Source: Anaerolineae bacterium (GTDB lineage Bacteria; Chloroflexota; Anaerolineae; Aggregatilineales; Phototrophicaceae). From it: a stretch of 64,000 nt of DNA. Both the position numbers and the translations under genes were made by a program. Positions 53,727 to 61,843 of the stretch are shown here, in pieces; the stretch's first letter is position 1; every line of letters begins with the position of its first letter. The notes beneath the pieces were generated by a model. That model was not told the origin of the DNA and did not search any database. It worked only from the letters and a program-made list of their open reading frames with translations. The stretch covers positions 1 through 64,000 of the forward strand of contig JAGWBD010000007.1 in assembly GCA_021296065.1 (NCBI GenBank), read 5' to 3'.

Positions 53727-55640
53727 ATGATTCCACTCTCGATCATGTTCATCTTGGGCAGCGTGCTGCTGGGCGCCGGGGCCTTGCTGGCGCCGGCCCT
53801 GCCCGGCGGCAAGGCGCGCGTTGGCCTCGGCGCCGCGCTGACTCTGGCGCTGGTGCTTTGCGGCGCGCTGGCCTGGACGATGCTGTTCGGCTGGGACACG
53901 CTGGTCATCGATTATCTGCTGTTCGCGCTGGTCACCGCCGTCCTGCTGGGCGGGACCCTTGGGCGCGGGCATCTGGCCGCTGCGGGGCAGGATGCGGACG
54001 CCGATGACGCCGACATGGCCTGGCCGGGCAGGACGGAGCTGGCCTTGTTCGCGCTGGCAGGCGCGCTCTTCGCCCTGCCGGTAGTGCTGCTGCCGGTGCC
54101 ACTGGACACCGACGCCCAGGGATTCGGCTATTTGGCGCTGATGACCCGTCTGGCTGGCAGCCTGGACAATCTGGCGCCCTTCCATCCGGAGACAGACTAT
54201 CTATATGCGCCGGGTTTCAGCACGCTGGTGGCCTGGCTCAGTGAGAAGTTGGGCCATCCCGTACACCAGGTGATGTTTGCCTTCGCGGCGGTGCTGGGCC
54301 TGATCAATGTCTGGCTGGCCCATGACCTCGGGGCGGACCTCGGCGGCCGTCGGCTGGGGCGGGCCGTGGCCCTGGCCATGGGCGGGGGCCTGGGGCTGTT
54401 TCTGGCCTACATGGATTCGCATTTCACGACCCTGCTGGCGCTGGTCTTCGCGCAGGGCTTCATTCTTTGCGCGTTGCGTTACCAGCGCGCCGGTCAACGT
54501 ATGGACCTGGCCTGCGCCGGTCTGTTGCTGGCCGCCGTAACGCTCTCGCATCCGGACACCACCGTCCTCCTCGCCCTCGGCTTCGGCCCCTGGCTGGTGA
54601 CGATGTGGGCGGGCGAACCCCGCCCGGACCTGCGGCGCTGGTTAATGTTGCTGGTTGGCGCGCCGCTGCTGGCCTTGCTACTGGTCAGCCCCTGGCTGCT
54701 ACGCATTGCTCCTCTACTGGGCGGTGAGATTGTCTCGCCCTTCACGCGCAGTTCCTCGCATGTCCTGACGATGCTCGTCTTGCACGGTGTCTGGAGCTGG
54801 CCGCTGGCGCTGATCGGGGCGCGGGCGGGCTGGCGGCAGCGGCAACAGGCGACCCTGCTGGCTCTTGGCTGGCTGTTGCTCTGCGCCGATTTCGCCTTCA
54901 TCGGCATCAGCGAGCGCATCGCGCCCTGGCTGCCGCTCTTCCGCTACGACTATCCCTTCAGCATCGCCTGGCACGGGCCGATCATCCCCCTGAGCCTGCT
55001 GGCGGGGCAGGGCCTGCTGACGCTGTGGGGCAAGCTCGAAGGGCGTCGGCCGCAAGGGCCGTGGCGACGGGCGGGTCGGGCCTTGTTTGCTCTTGCTTCG
55101 CTGCTGGTGGCGGGGGCGCTGGTTTTCCCGTCGCAGTTGCTGGCCTTCAGCAAGGGGCGCGTCGCTTTTCACGGCGCATTCGCCTCGGAGGCCGACGTGG
55201 CCGCCATGACCTGGCTGCGCGAGCACACGCCGCCAGACGCGCGCGTGCTCAACTTTCCGGGCAGTGAGCCGGGCAGTTCCTGGGAAGGCGACTGGGCGGC
55301 TGTGATCAGCGAGCGCGACAGCGTCTACTATCGCGGTCAGCCTTTCTTCCGCGGCGATGAAGCCAGCCTGGAGGAGCAGGAGCGATTGCGGGCTTTCTGG
55401 CTGGATCCCGCGGACCCGTCGCATGAAGCGCTGTTGCTCGACGCGGGCATCGACTACGTGCTGCTGCCGCAGATCGTGGCGGCGCCGGAAAGTTTCGCGC
55501 GGGCCTGGCGCTGGCATGAGCCCGACGCCTGGAAACTGCCCATGGTCTCGGCGGTGGCGGCGGCGGCGTATCTGGAGCGGGTCTTCGAGCAGGACGGCGC
55601 GCAGGTCTATGCGCTTCGGGTAGGGGACGACGATGGCTGA
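53727..55640 (+). CDS. Large multi-pass membrane protein, unknown (glycosyltransferase-like topology)
   Basis: 637 aa with about eleven to thirteen hydrophobic segments, an Asp-containing loop after the fourth (LLPVPLDTDAQGFGYLALMT) and a soluble C-terminal domain of about 140 residues (TPPDARVLNFPGSEPGSSWE). The plan recalls GT-C membrane glycosyltransferases, with no sequence hallmark I can name. It overlaps the next gene by eight bases. Confidence 0.55.
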   Translation: MIPLSIMFILGSVLLGAGALLAPALPGGKARVGLGAALTLALVLCGALAWTMLFGWDTLVIDYLLFALVTAVLLGGTLGRGHLAAAGQDADADDADMAWPGRTELALFALAGALFALPVVLLPVPLDTDAQGFGYLALMTRLAGSLDNLAPFHPETDYLYAPGFSTLVAWLSEKLGHPVHQVMFAFAAVLGLINVWLAHDLGADLGGRRLGRAVALAMGGGLGLFLAYMDSHFTTLLALVFAQGFILCALRYQRAGQRMDLACAGLLLAAVTLSHPDTTVLLALGFGPWLVTMWAGEPRPDLRRWLMLLVGAPLLALLLVSPWLLRIAPLLGGEIVSPFTRSSSHVLTMLVLHGVWSWPLALIGARAGWRQRQQATLLALGWLLLCADFAFIGISERIAPWLPLFRYDYPFSIAWHGPIIPLSLLAGQGLLTLWGKLEGRRPQGPWRRAGRALFALASLLVAGALVFPSQLLAFSKGRVAFHGAFASEADVAAMTWLREHTPPDARVLNFPGSEPGSSWEGDWAAVISERDSVYYRGQPFFRGDEASLEEQERLRAFWLDPADPSHEALLLDAGIDYVLLPQIVAAPESFARAWRWHEPDAWKLPMVSAVAAAAYLERVFEQDGAQVYALRVGDDDG

Positions 55641-56505
55641 ACCCTGCCCGTCGGACTTCGCGCTGGCCCTGCGTCAAAACGCGCGCGACATGCTTGGCGC
55701 CTTCCTGCCGCGCTACCCCGAGGCCGCGCTGCCGCTGGTGCGCGGGCCGGCGCGGGACATCACGCGTCTGGTCTTTCAGTACGAGCGGTTGGTAGGCGAG
55801 ACGGACCTGGTGCAGGCCTCGCAGTGGTTGCTGCCCGCCTTCACCCGCAGCGTAGAGCCGGTCAACCTGCCGGACCCGGCCATCGCGCCCGGTCAGCCGC
55901 TGCTGGTTGTGGGCAACCACGCGGGGGTCATGGACGCCATGGCGCTGTTCGCCTTGACGGGTCGGCCGGACCTGAAGGTCATCACCGCCGAACGTCCAAT
56001 TCTGACACTGCTGCCCAATATCGCGCAGCATCTGATTTTGCTGCCGGAGGCTGGCGGGCGACGCATCCGGGTCTTGCGCACTGCCCTGGCGCATTTGCGC
56101 GGCGGCGGCGCGCTGCTGAACTTCCCCGCCGGTCGCATCGAGCCGGACCCGGCCTGGTACGATAACGCGGCGGAGTCGCTGGCGGACTGGTCGGCGGAGG
56201 GCATCGAGCTCTTCGCACGCCAGGTGCCTCAGTTGACAATCCTGCCTGCAGCGGTCAGTGGTGTGATTTCGGCGCGCGCCCTGCGTTCGGCCCCTGCGCG
56301 CCTCTATAGAGAGGGACGGCGTCGTTCCTGGGTGGCGGCCACGCTGCAGGTGATGTTCAGTCGCTGGCGCGACAGCGAGGTGACGCTGCGCTTCGGTGAT
56401 CCGCTGGTTGCCGGCCCGGGGGTCGCCGCGCAGGTGCTGGCGACGATGGACAATCTGCTGCGCGCTTCGCTGCGCGAGGGCTCTGGCAGGGCGGGGCGGT
56501 GGTGA
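55633..56505 (+). CDS. PlsC-like acyltransferase
   Basis: 290 aa. The acyltransferase motif is VVGNHAGVMDAMALF (a NHxxxxD box) and block III reads [15 protein letters not shown] where classical enzymes have FPEGTRS. Probably transfers an acyl chain to a glycerophosphate or glycolipid. Coupled to the membrane protein upstream, which may make or flip its acceptor. Confidence 0.7.
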   Translation: MAEPCPSDFALALRQNARDMLGAFLPRYPEAALPLVRGPARDITRLVFQYERLVGETDLVQASQWLLPAFTRSVEPVNLPDPAIAPGQPLLVVGNHAGVMDAMALFALTGRPDLKVITAERPILTLLPNIAQHLILLPEAGGRRIRVLRTALAHLRGGGALLNFPAGRIEPDPAWYDNAAESLADWSAEGIELFARQVPQLTILPAAVSGVISARALRSAPARLYREGRRRSWVAATLQVMFSRWRDSEVTLRFGDPLVAGPGVAAQVLATMDNLLRASLREGSGRAGRW

Positions 56506-56580
56506 TTTATCGCGGGCCCTCCTATTCCAACTGTTGGTGAGCGTCTTGCCCGGCCTACCTGTGAACACTGGAGCCAACTC

Positions 56581-57372
56581 ATGCAGCCTCTGACCTTCGT
56601 GCACATCAGTGATTCGCACGTGATGAGGGACCCGACCAGAAGGGGGTGGGAACGAGGCCCCTCGCTGCCGGGCGCCAGGGCGCTGGTCCGTGAGATTGAG
56701 GCGCTGCCCGCGCCGGTGGCCTTCGTGCTGCATACGGGCGACGTCAATCACGACCCGGAGCGCGAAGATGAGTACCGTCAGTCGCTTGAGCTTTACCGCC
56801 AGTTGAGCGTGCCGGTGTACTTCCTGCCGGGCAACCACGACCGCAATGTCTGGCTGCAGCGCGTGCTGCGAGGCGTCGAAGGTCCCGGCCCTCACGCCGA
56901 CCAGGAGCTTGAGACTGGCGGCGTCCAGTTCCTTTTGCTGGATAGCAGCGCTACGGACGCGGGCGGCAACGTGGGCCACGGGCAACTTGCGCCAGGGCAA
57001 CTGGCCTGGCTGGAACAACGCTGCGCGGCGCAGGACAGTCGTCCGCTGGTGGTGGCGCTGCATCATCATCCGCTGGCCATCGGGGTGTCCTGGCTGGACG
57101 ACCTGATTTTGCTCAATGGTGATGCGCTGCATGAAATTCTGTTGCTGGCGCGCGGTCGCTTGCGCTGCGTCCTCTACGGACATATCCATGAGAGCCTGTT
57201 GACCTTGCGCCACGGCATCCCCTACCAGAGCGTGCGCGGCAGCTGGTTCCAGAACCGGACCTGGTTCGGCCAGGAGACGGAATTCCCGGAGCCACTGCAG
57301 TGGCCGGGTTACAACCTGGTCACGCTGACGGAACAGGACACTTTCATACGCCATTGCCGCGTGCGCCTGTGA
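56581..57372 (+). CDS. Calcineurin-like metallophosphoesterase, tandem copy 1
   Basis: 263 aa class III phosphodiesterase with all metal ligands: FVHISDSHVM (Asp11, His13), LHTGDVNHDPE (Asp54), LPGNHDRNV (Asn85-His86), VALHHHPLA, and LYGHIHESLLTL (GHIH). CpdA-like cores use cyclic nucleotides, but substrate is not determined. The upstream 45 bases resemble those of copy 4, so the duplicated unit includes a leader. Confidence 0.87.
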   Translation: MQPLTFVHISDSHVMRDPTRRGWERGPSLPGARALVREIEALPAPVAFVLHTGDVNHDPEREDEYRQSLELYRQLSVPVYFLPGNHDRNVWLQRVLRGVEGPGPHADQELETGGVQFLLLDSSATDAGGNVGHGQLAPGQLAWLEQRCAAQDSRPLVVALHHHPLAIGVSWLDDLILLNGDALHEILLLARGRLRCVLYGHIHESLLTLRHGIPYQSVRGSWFQNRTWFGQETEFPEPLQWPGYNLVTLTEQDTFIRHCRVRL

Positions 57373-57422
57373 GGCGTGGCCGGTGGTGGTGTTTCGCCGG
57401 TTCAGGGTGGCCCGCTCAGGTG

Positions 57423-57428
57423 TATACT
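57423..57428 (+). promoter_or_regulatory. -10 box of the AAA-PIN cassette
   Basis: TATACT within the sequence AGGTGTATACTGAGG, about 23 bases before the AAA ATPase ATG; GGAGG lies between. The cassette seems to bring its own promoter. Confidence 0.5.
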
Positions 57429-57451
57429 GAGGGACATTCAGGAGGTTCGCC

Positions 57452-58807
57452 ATGGCTGAGGGACCGCAAGGCATCACGGCGATCACTGTCGGTGGCTACA
57501 AGTCGATCCGTGACGAGACGACCATCGAAATCCGCCCGTTGACCATCCTCGCCGGCACGAACTGCTCGGGCAAATCCAGCATCATGCAACCTATGTTGAT
57601 GATGAAACAGACGCTGGACGCGACTTATGATCCAGGGCCGCTATCAATCAATGGGCCGAATGTCCGATTCACGAAATACAAGCAGTTTGTTCCACGAGCG
57701 CACAACGACCTTGATCATATTCTGGTCGCAGGATACGAAACCTGTTTCCAAATGTTTGAATATATTGGGACACTTAAACTGAAAAGCGAATTCACTGTTG
57801 GAGAGAGTGCTTACCGCAAAAAAGAACTTCGACTTTCGAGGACGACGGGAAACTATTATGGACAGGACTTTGACATGGTACCAGGAATGAGCAGTGCTGA
57901 GATCATTCGACAAATTGAAACTATTTTTTCTAACGTCTCCAGTGTGATTGAGATTGAGGAAGCAGAAATTGTATCGCAAAGGTGTTTTCTGTATTTCGGA
58001 ACGATTGAGAAACACAGTCGACCCGGCAGACAGTATACGATTAGAATCTCGAACCCATTCATAAGTCCGGCCATTGTGTTGGAACCTGCAATCAAGAACC
58101 TGATACATGTCCCCGGCTTGCGGGACAATCCTTTACGTTCCTATCCTGTAGCATACGTCCAGGGGCCCGGATTTCCCGGCCAATTCCAGAATTATACTGG
58201 AAGTCTGCTTTTGCACTGGATGGAGGAGAGTGATGACAGATTTGTCCAGGTAGAGAGTGACTTGACCCATCTGGAATTGACAAGGTGGGTAAAGCCAGAA
58301 CGAGTTGATGATGCAAATGTTGAAATTCAGGTGGGTCGTTTGCCGGTTCGCGCAAGCGAAAATCCCAAGGAGGATCTGGTCAGTATTGCTGATGTAGGCA
58401 TCGGCGTTTCACAGGTCTTGCCGGTGCTGGTGTCTTTAAGGGCAGCGGAACCCGGCCAATTGGTTTACGTCGAACAACCTGAAATGCATTTGCATCCGCG
58501 CGCGCAGGTCGCGTTGGCCACAGTATTGGCGGATGCTGCAAAGAGGGGCGTGCGCGTCGTCGTTGAGACGCACAGTTCATTACTGCTGCAAGGAATAATG
58601 ACTCTGATTGCCCAGGACAAGCTTGACCATGAAGATGTGATGCTGCACTGGTTCACGCGGGACAAGGAAGGCTATACGAAAGTCGACAGTGTGGAACCGG
58701 ACCGGAACGGGGCCTATGGCGACTGGCCTGAAGACTTCGGGGATGTTGAACTGGGAATTCAAAAGCAACATCTGGATGCAGTTGCTGAACGCGAATTCGC
58801 TACGTGA
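57452..58807 (+). CDS. AAA ATPase of the OLD/DUF3696 type (candidate defence protein)
   Basis: 451 aa SMC-like ATPase: Walker A LAGTNCSGKSSIMQP (residues 35-43), signature-like SIADVGIGVSQVLPVLVSL, Walker B LVYVEQPEMHLHP and H-loop VVVETHSSLLL. The middle 150 residues lack a recognised domain. GC is much lower than in neighbours, notably 57.6-58.6 kb. Start ATG with GGAGG. The stop overlaps the PIN gene by GTGA, so the two are coupled. ATPase plus nuclease pairs of this type are common in phage defence. Confidence 0.85.
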   Translation: MAEGPQGITAITVGGYKSIRDETTIEIRPLTILAGTNCSGKSSIMQPMLMMKQTLDATYDPGPLSINGPNVRFTKYKQFVPRAHNDLDHILVAGYETCFQMFEYIGTLKLKSEFTVGESAYRKKELRLSRTTGNYYGQDFDMVPGMSSAEIIRQIETIFSNVSSVIEIEEAEIVSQRCFLYFGTIEKHSRPGRQYTIRISNPFISPAIVLEPAIKNLIHVPGLRDNPLRSYPVAYVQGPGFPGQFQNYTGSLLLHWMEESDDRFVQVESDLTHLELTRWVKPERVDDANVEIQVGRLPVRASENPKEDLVSIADVGIGVSQVLPVLVSLRAAEPGQLVYVEQPEMHLHPRAQVALATVLADAAKRGVRVVVETHSSLLLQGIMTLIAQDKLDHEDVMLHWFTRDKEGYTKVDSVEPDRNGAYGDWPEDFGDVELGIQKQHLDAVAEREFAT

Positions 58808-59346
58808 ATTCATCTCCTGGCAGCAAATCTCTGGTCATCGACGCCAACATCGCACGGGCAGCCGGAGAAAACATTGCAGGGCCGTCCAGGCCTTGTAGCG
58901 ATTTCCTGGAAGCTGTCAGGGAACACAAACACAAGGTCGTGTTTACGCCGGATGTTCTGAGTGAATGGGATGAGCATGGTTCCAGGTTTACGAGTGGTTG
59001 GCGGGGCAGGATGCTAAGGACGAATCAAATCATTTTCCTGCCTGATGCAAAAGATCACACGCTACGCAACAGCGTCAGCAACCAGGCAAATGATGACGGT
59101 TCACGAACAGCAATGCTCAAGGATGTCCATTTGCTGGAAGCGGCCCTCGCTGCAGACAGGAGGGTCGCGTCGATGGACGATCGTGCACGCAGTCACTTTC
59201 TTGCAGTCAGTCCGCAGATAGACATCATTAGGGGCATCATGTGGGTCAATCCCGACACTGATTCGGTGTATTGTCTGGACTGGCTGCAGCGCGGCGCGCC
59301 CATCGAACGCGAACGGCAGCTTGGCTACCAACACAGAAACCAATAG
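58804..59346 (+). CDS. PIN-like nuclease coupled to the AAA ATPase
   Basis: 180 aa. Candidate acidic residues: SLVIDANIARA (Asp13), DVLSEWDEHG (Glu54), LKDVHLLEAALAAD and RVASMDDRARSH near residue 125, the usual PIN quartet. No toxin-type antitoxin gene lies next to it; control may come from the ATPase. GTG start overlapping the upstream stop. Its TAG is followed with no gap by the ATG of phosphoesterase copy 2. Confidence 0.72.
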   Translation: MNSSPGSKSLVIDANIARAAGENIAGPSRPCSDFLEAVREHKHKVVFTPDVLSEWDEHGSRFTSGWRGRMLRTNQIIFLPDAKDHTLRNSVSNQANDDGSRTAMLKDVHLLEAALAADRRVASMDDRARSHFLAVSPQIDIIRGIMWVNPDTDSVYCLDWLQRGAPIERERQLGYQHRNQ

Positions 59347-60132
59347 ATGCAAGCCCTGACCTTCGTCCACATCAGTGACTCGCACGTGATGACAGACCCC
59401 GACAGGACAGGGATGCAATACGGTCCCTCGTTGCCGGGCACTGAAGCCCTGATACGCGAGATTAACGGACTGCCCTGTCAAATTGACTTCGTGCTTCATA
59501 CCGGTGACGTCCTCCACGACCCGGAACGGGAAGAAGAGTATCAGCAGGCGTTGGAACTGTATCGTCGGTTAAGCGTGCCGGTGCACTTTCTGCCTGGCAA
59601 TCACGACCGTAGCGACTGGTTGCAGCGCGCCCTGTTGGGTCGTGAAGCTCCCGCAGCCCATGCCGACCGGGAGTTTGAGGCCGGCGGCGTGCAATTCCTG
59701 TTGCTGGACAGCAGCGTCCCCGTCGTCGGCGAGCATCAGGGCCAGCTGGAGCCGGAGCAACTGGCCTGGCTGGAGCAGCGCTGTGCAGCGGATGACCCGC
59801 GGCCGCTGGTGGTGGCGCTGCACCACAACCCGCTGTCGCTGCTCGTCCCCTGGTTTGAGCACATCGTGCTACGCAACGGTGAGGCGTTGCATGAGGTTTT
59901 GCTGCTGGCACGAAATCGCTTGCGCTGCGTTTTTTGCGGTCACATCCACGAGAGCTCGCTGACCCTGCGTGACGGCATCCCCTACCAGAGTGTGCGCAGC
60001 AGCTGGCTTCAGATGCAGACCTGGTTCGGCCAGGAGCATCTTTACATGGAGCCACTCCGGTGGCCGGGCTACAACCTGGTCACATTGACGGAACGCGACA
60101 CCTTCGTGCGTCATTGCCGGGTTCGTATGTGA
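59347..60132 (+). CDS. Calcineurin-like metallophosphoesterase, tandem copy 2
   Basis: 261 aa, with intact ligands (FVHISDSHVM, LHTGDVLHDPE, LPGNHDR, VALHHNPLS, FCGHIHESSLTL). Its ATG directly follows the TAG of the PIN gene, and it has lost the leader shared by copies 1 and 4. It is therefore translated from the cassette's mRNA. Whether it is part of the cassette or a severed array member cannot be decided from one genome. Confidence 0.87.
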   Translation: MQALTFVHISDSHVMTDPDRTGMQYGPSLPGTEALIREINGLPCQIDFVLHTGDVLHDPEREEEYQQALELYRRLSVPVHFLPGNHDRSDWLQRALLGREAPAAHADREFEAGGVQFLLLDSSVPVVGEHQGQLEPEQLAWLEQRCAADDPRPLVVALHHNPLSLLVPWFEHIVLRNGEALHEVLLLARNRLRCVFCGHIHESSLTLRDGIPYQSVRSSWLQMQTWFGQEHLYMEPLRWPGYNLVTLTERDTFVRHCRVRM

Positions 60133-60182
60133 GCCAGGGCCGGCTTCTTGTCGGGCCTGTTGGTCAGCGGTAGATTGCACGC

Positions 60183-60968
60183 ATGCAGGCCCTGACCTTC
60201 GTCCACCTCAGCGACTCGCATTTGATGGCGGACCCTGACGGGCAAGGGTGGCAGCCCGGGCCCACCTTCGCTGCCACCGAAGCCCTGGTGCGCGCGCTGG
60301 AGTCCTTGCCCGCGCCCTTTGCATTCCTGCTGCATACCGGCGACGTCGTCCACGACCCGGAGAGCGAAGAATCGTATCGGCAAACGCTGGCGCTGTATCG
60401 TCGCCTGAACGTGCCGCTGTACTTTTTGCCCGGCAATCACGACCGCGGCGTCTGGCTGCAGCGGGTCCTGTCAGGCAGGGAGGATCCCGGACACCACGCC
60501 GACCAGGAATTCGAATGCAGTGGCGTACAATTCCTGTTGCTTGATAGCAGCGTCCCCACTGCGGAAGGGGGCCACGGGTACCTTGCGCCGGAGCAGCTGG
60601 CCTGGCTGGAACAGCGCTGCGCGGCGCCGGACGTCCGCCCGCTGGTGGTGGCGCTGCATCACAATCCCCTGTCGCTGGCGGTGTCCTGGCCGGAAGACCT
60701 GATATTGCGCAACGGCGAGGCGCTACACGAGATCCTCTTGCTGGCGCGGCATCGTCTGCGCTGCGTGCTGTACGGACACATCCATGAAAGCCTGTTGACC
60801 CTGCGCGACGGTATCCCCTATCACAGCGTGCGCGGCAGCTGCTTCCAGTTGCGGACCTGGTTCGGCCAGGCAGCCCTTGCGCCGGAGCCGCTCCAGTGGC
60901 CTGGCTACAATCTCGTCACGCTGACCCAACGAGACACTTTCATACGTCATTGTCGCGTGCGCCTGTGA
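60183..60968 (+). CDS. Calcineurin-like metallophosphoesterase, tandem copy 3
   Basis: 261 aa with all metal ligands (FVHLSDSHLM, LHTGDVVHDPES, LPGNHDRGV, VALHHNPLS, LYGHIHESLLTL). Closest in sequence to copy 1. It lies 50 bases after copy 2; a degenerate form of the shared leader precedes it. Confidence 0.87.
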   Translation: MQALTFVHLSDSHLMADPDGQGWQPGPTFAATEALVRALESLPAPFAFLLHTGDVVHDPESEESYRQTLALYRRLNVPLYFLPGNHDRGVWLQRVLSGREDPGHHADQEFECSGVQFLLLDSSVPTAEGGHGYLAPEQLAWLEQRCAAPDVRPLVVALHHNPLSLAVSWPEDLILRNGEALHEILLLARHRLRCVLYGHIHESLLTLRDGIPYHSVRGSCFQLRTWFGQAALAPEPLQWPGYNLVTLTQRDTFIRHCRVRL

Positions 60969-61054
60969 GGCGCGGCCGGCAGGGTGAAGTCGCCGCAGTT
61001 TTAGCAGTCGGTGAGTATCTTGTGCCGCCTGCCTGTGTCCTGTAGAGTCTGACC

Positions 61055-61843
61055 ATGAAACCCCTGACCTTCGTTCACCTCAGCGACTCGCACCTGGCGA
61101 CGGACCCCGCCTGGAGCGGCCCGCTGACCGATTTCCTGCCGCGGCCGGGCGCCGAAGCGCTGGTGCGCGAGATCGCGGCGCTGCCCGTGTCGATTGACTT
61201 TGTGCTGCACACCGGCGACGTTCACAGCGACCCGGAACGCCCGGAGGACTATCAGCAATCCGCCGAGCTCTACCGCCAGTTGCGCATGCCGGTGTATTAC
61301 CTGCCCGGCAATCACGACCGCGGCGACTGGCTGCAGCGCGTGCTGATGGGACGCGAGGAGCCCGCAAGGCACGCCGACCAGGAATTCGAAATCGGCGGCG
61401 TGCAGTTTCTGCTGCTGGACAGCGGCGCGCCAAACATGGACGAACACTATGGCTGGCTGGAGCCGGAACAACTGGACTGGCTGACGCAGCGTTGCGCGGC
61501 GGACGACGCACGGCCGCTGGTGGTGGCCGTGCACCACAACCCGCTGTCGCTGGTGGTGCCCTGGCTGGACGGCATTTTGCTGCGCAACGGCGAGGCATTG
61601 CACGAAGCGCTCCTGCCGGCGCGTTCGCGCCTGCGCTGCGTGTTCTACGGCCACATCCACGAGAGCATTCTGACGCTGCGCGACGGCATCCCCTACCAGA
61701 GCGTGCGCAGCAGCTGGTTCCAGACGCAGACCTGGCACCAGCAGGCCGACCCTTACAAGGAAGCGCTGCACTGGCCAGGCTACAACCTCGTCACCCTGAC
61801 CGAACGCGACACCTTCGTACGTCATTGCCGGGTGCGCCTGTGA
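61055..61843 (+). CDS. Calcineurin-like metallophosphoesterase, tandem copy 4
   Basis: 262 aa with all metal ligands (FVHLSDSHLAT, LHTGDVHSDPE, LPGNHDRGDW, VAVHHNPLS, FYGHIHESILTL). The leader GGTGAG-TCTTG-CC resembles that of copy 1. Its stop overlaps the GTG start of the next membrane protein (GTGA), so expression is coupled. Confidence 0.87.
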   Translation: MKPLTFVHLSDSHLATDPAWSGPLTDFLPRPGAEALVREIAALPVSIDFVLHTGDVHSDPERPEDYQQSAELYRQLRMPVYYLPGNHDRGDWLQRVLMGREEPARHADQEFEIGGVQFLLLDSGAPNMDEHYGWLEPEQLDWLTQRCAADDARPLVVAVHHNPLSLVVPWLDGILLRNGEALHEALLPARSRLRCVFYGHIHESILTLRDGIPYQSVRSSWFQTQTWHQQADPYKEALHWPGYNLVTLTERDTFVRHCRVRL

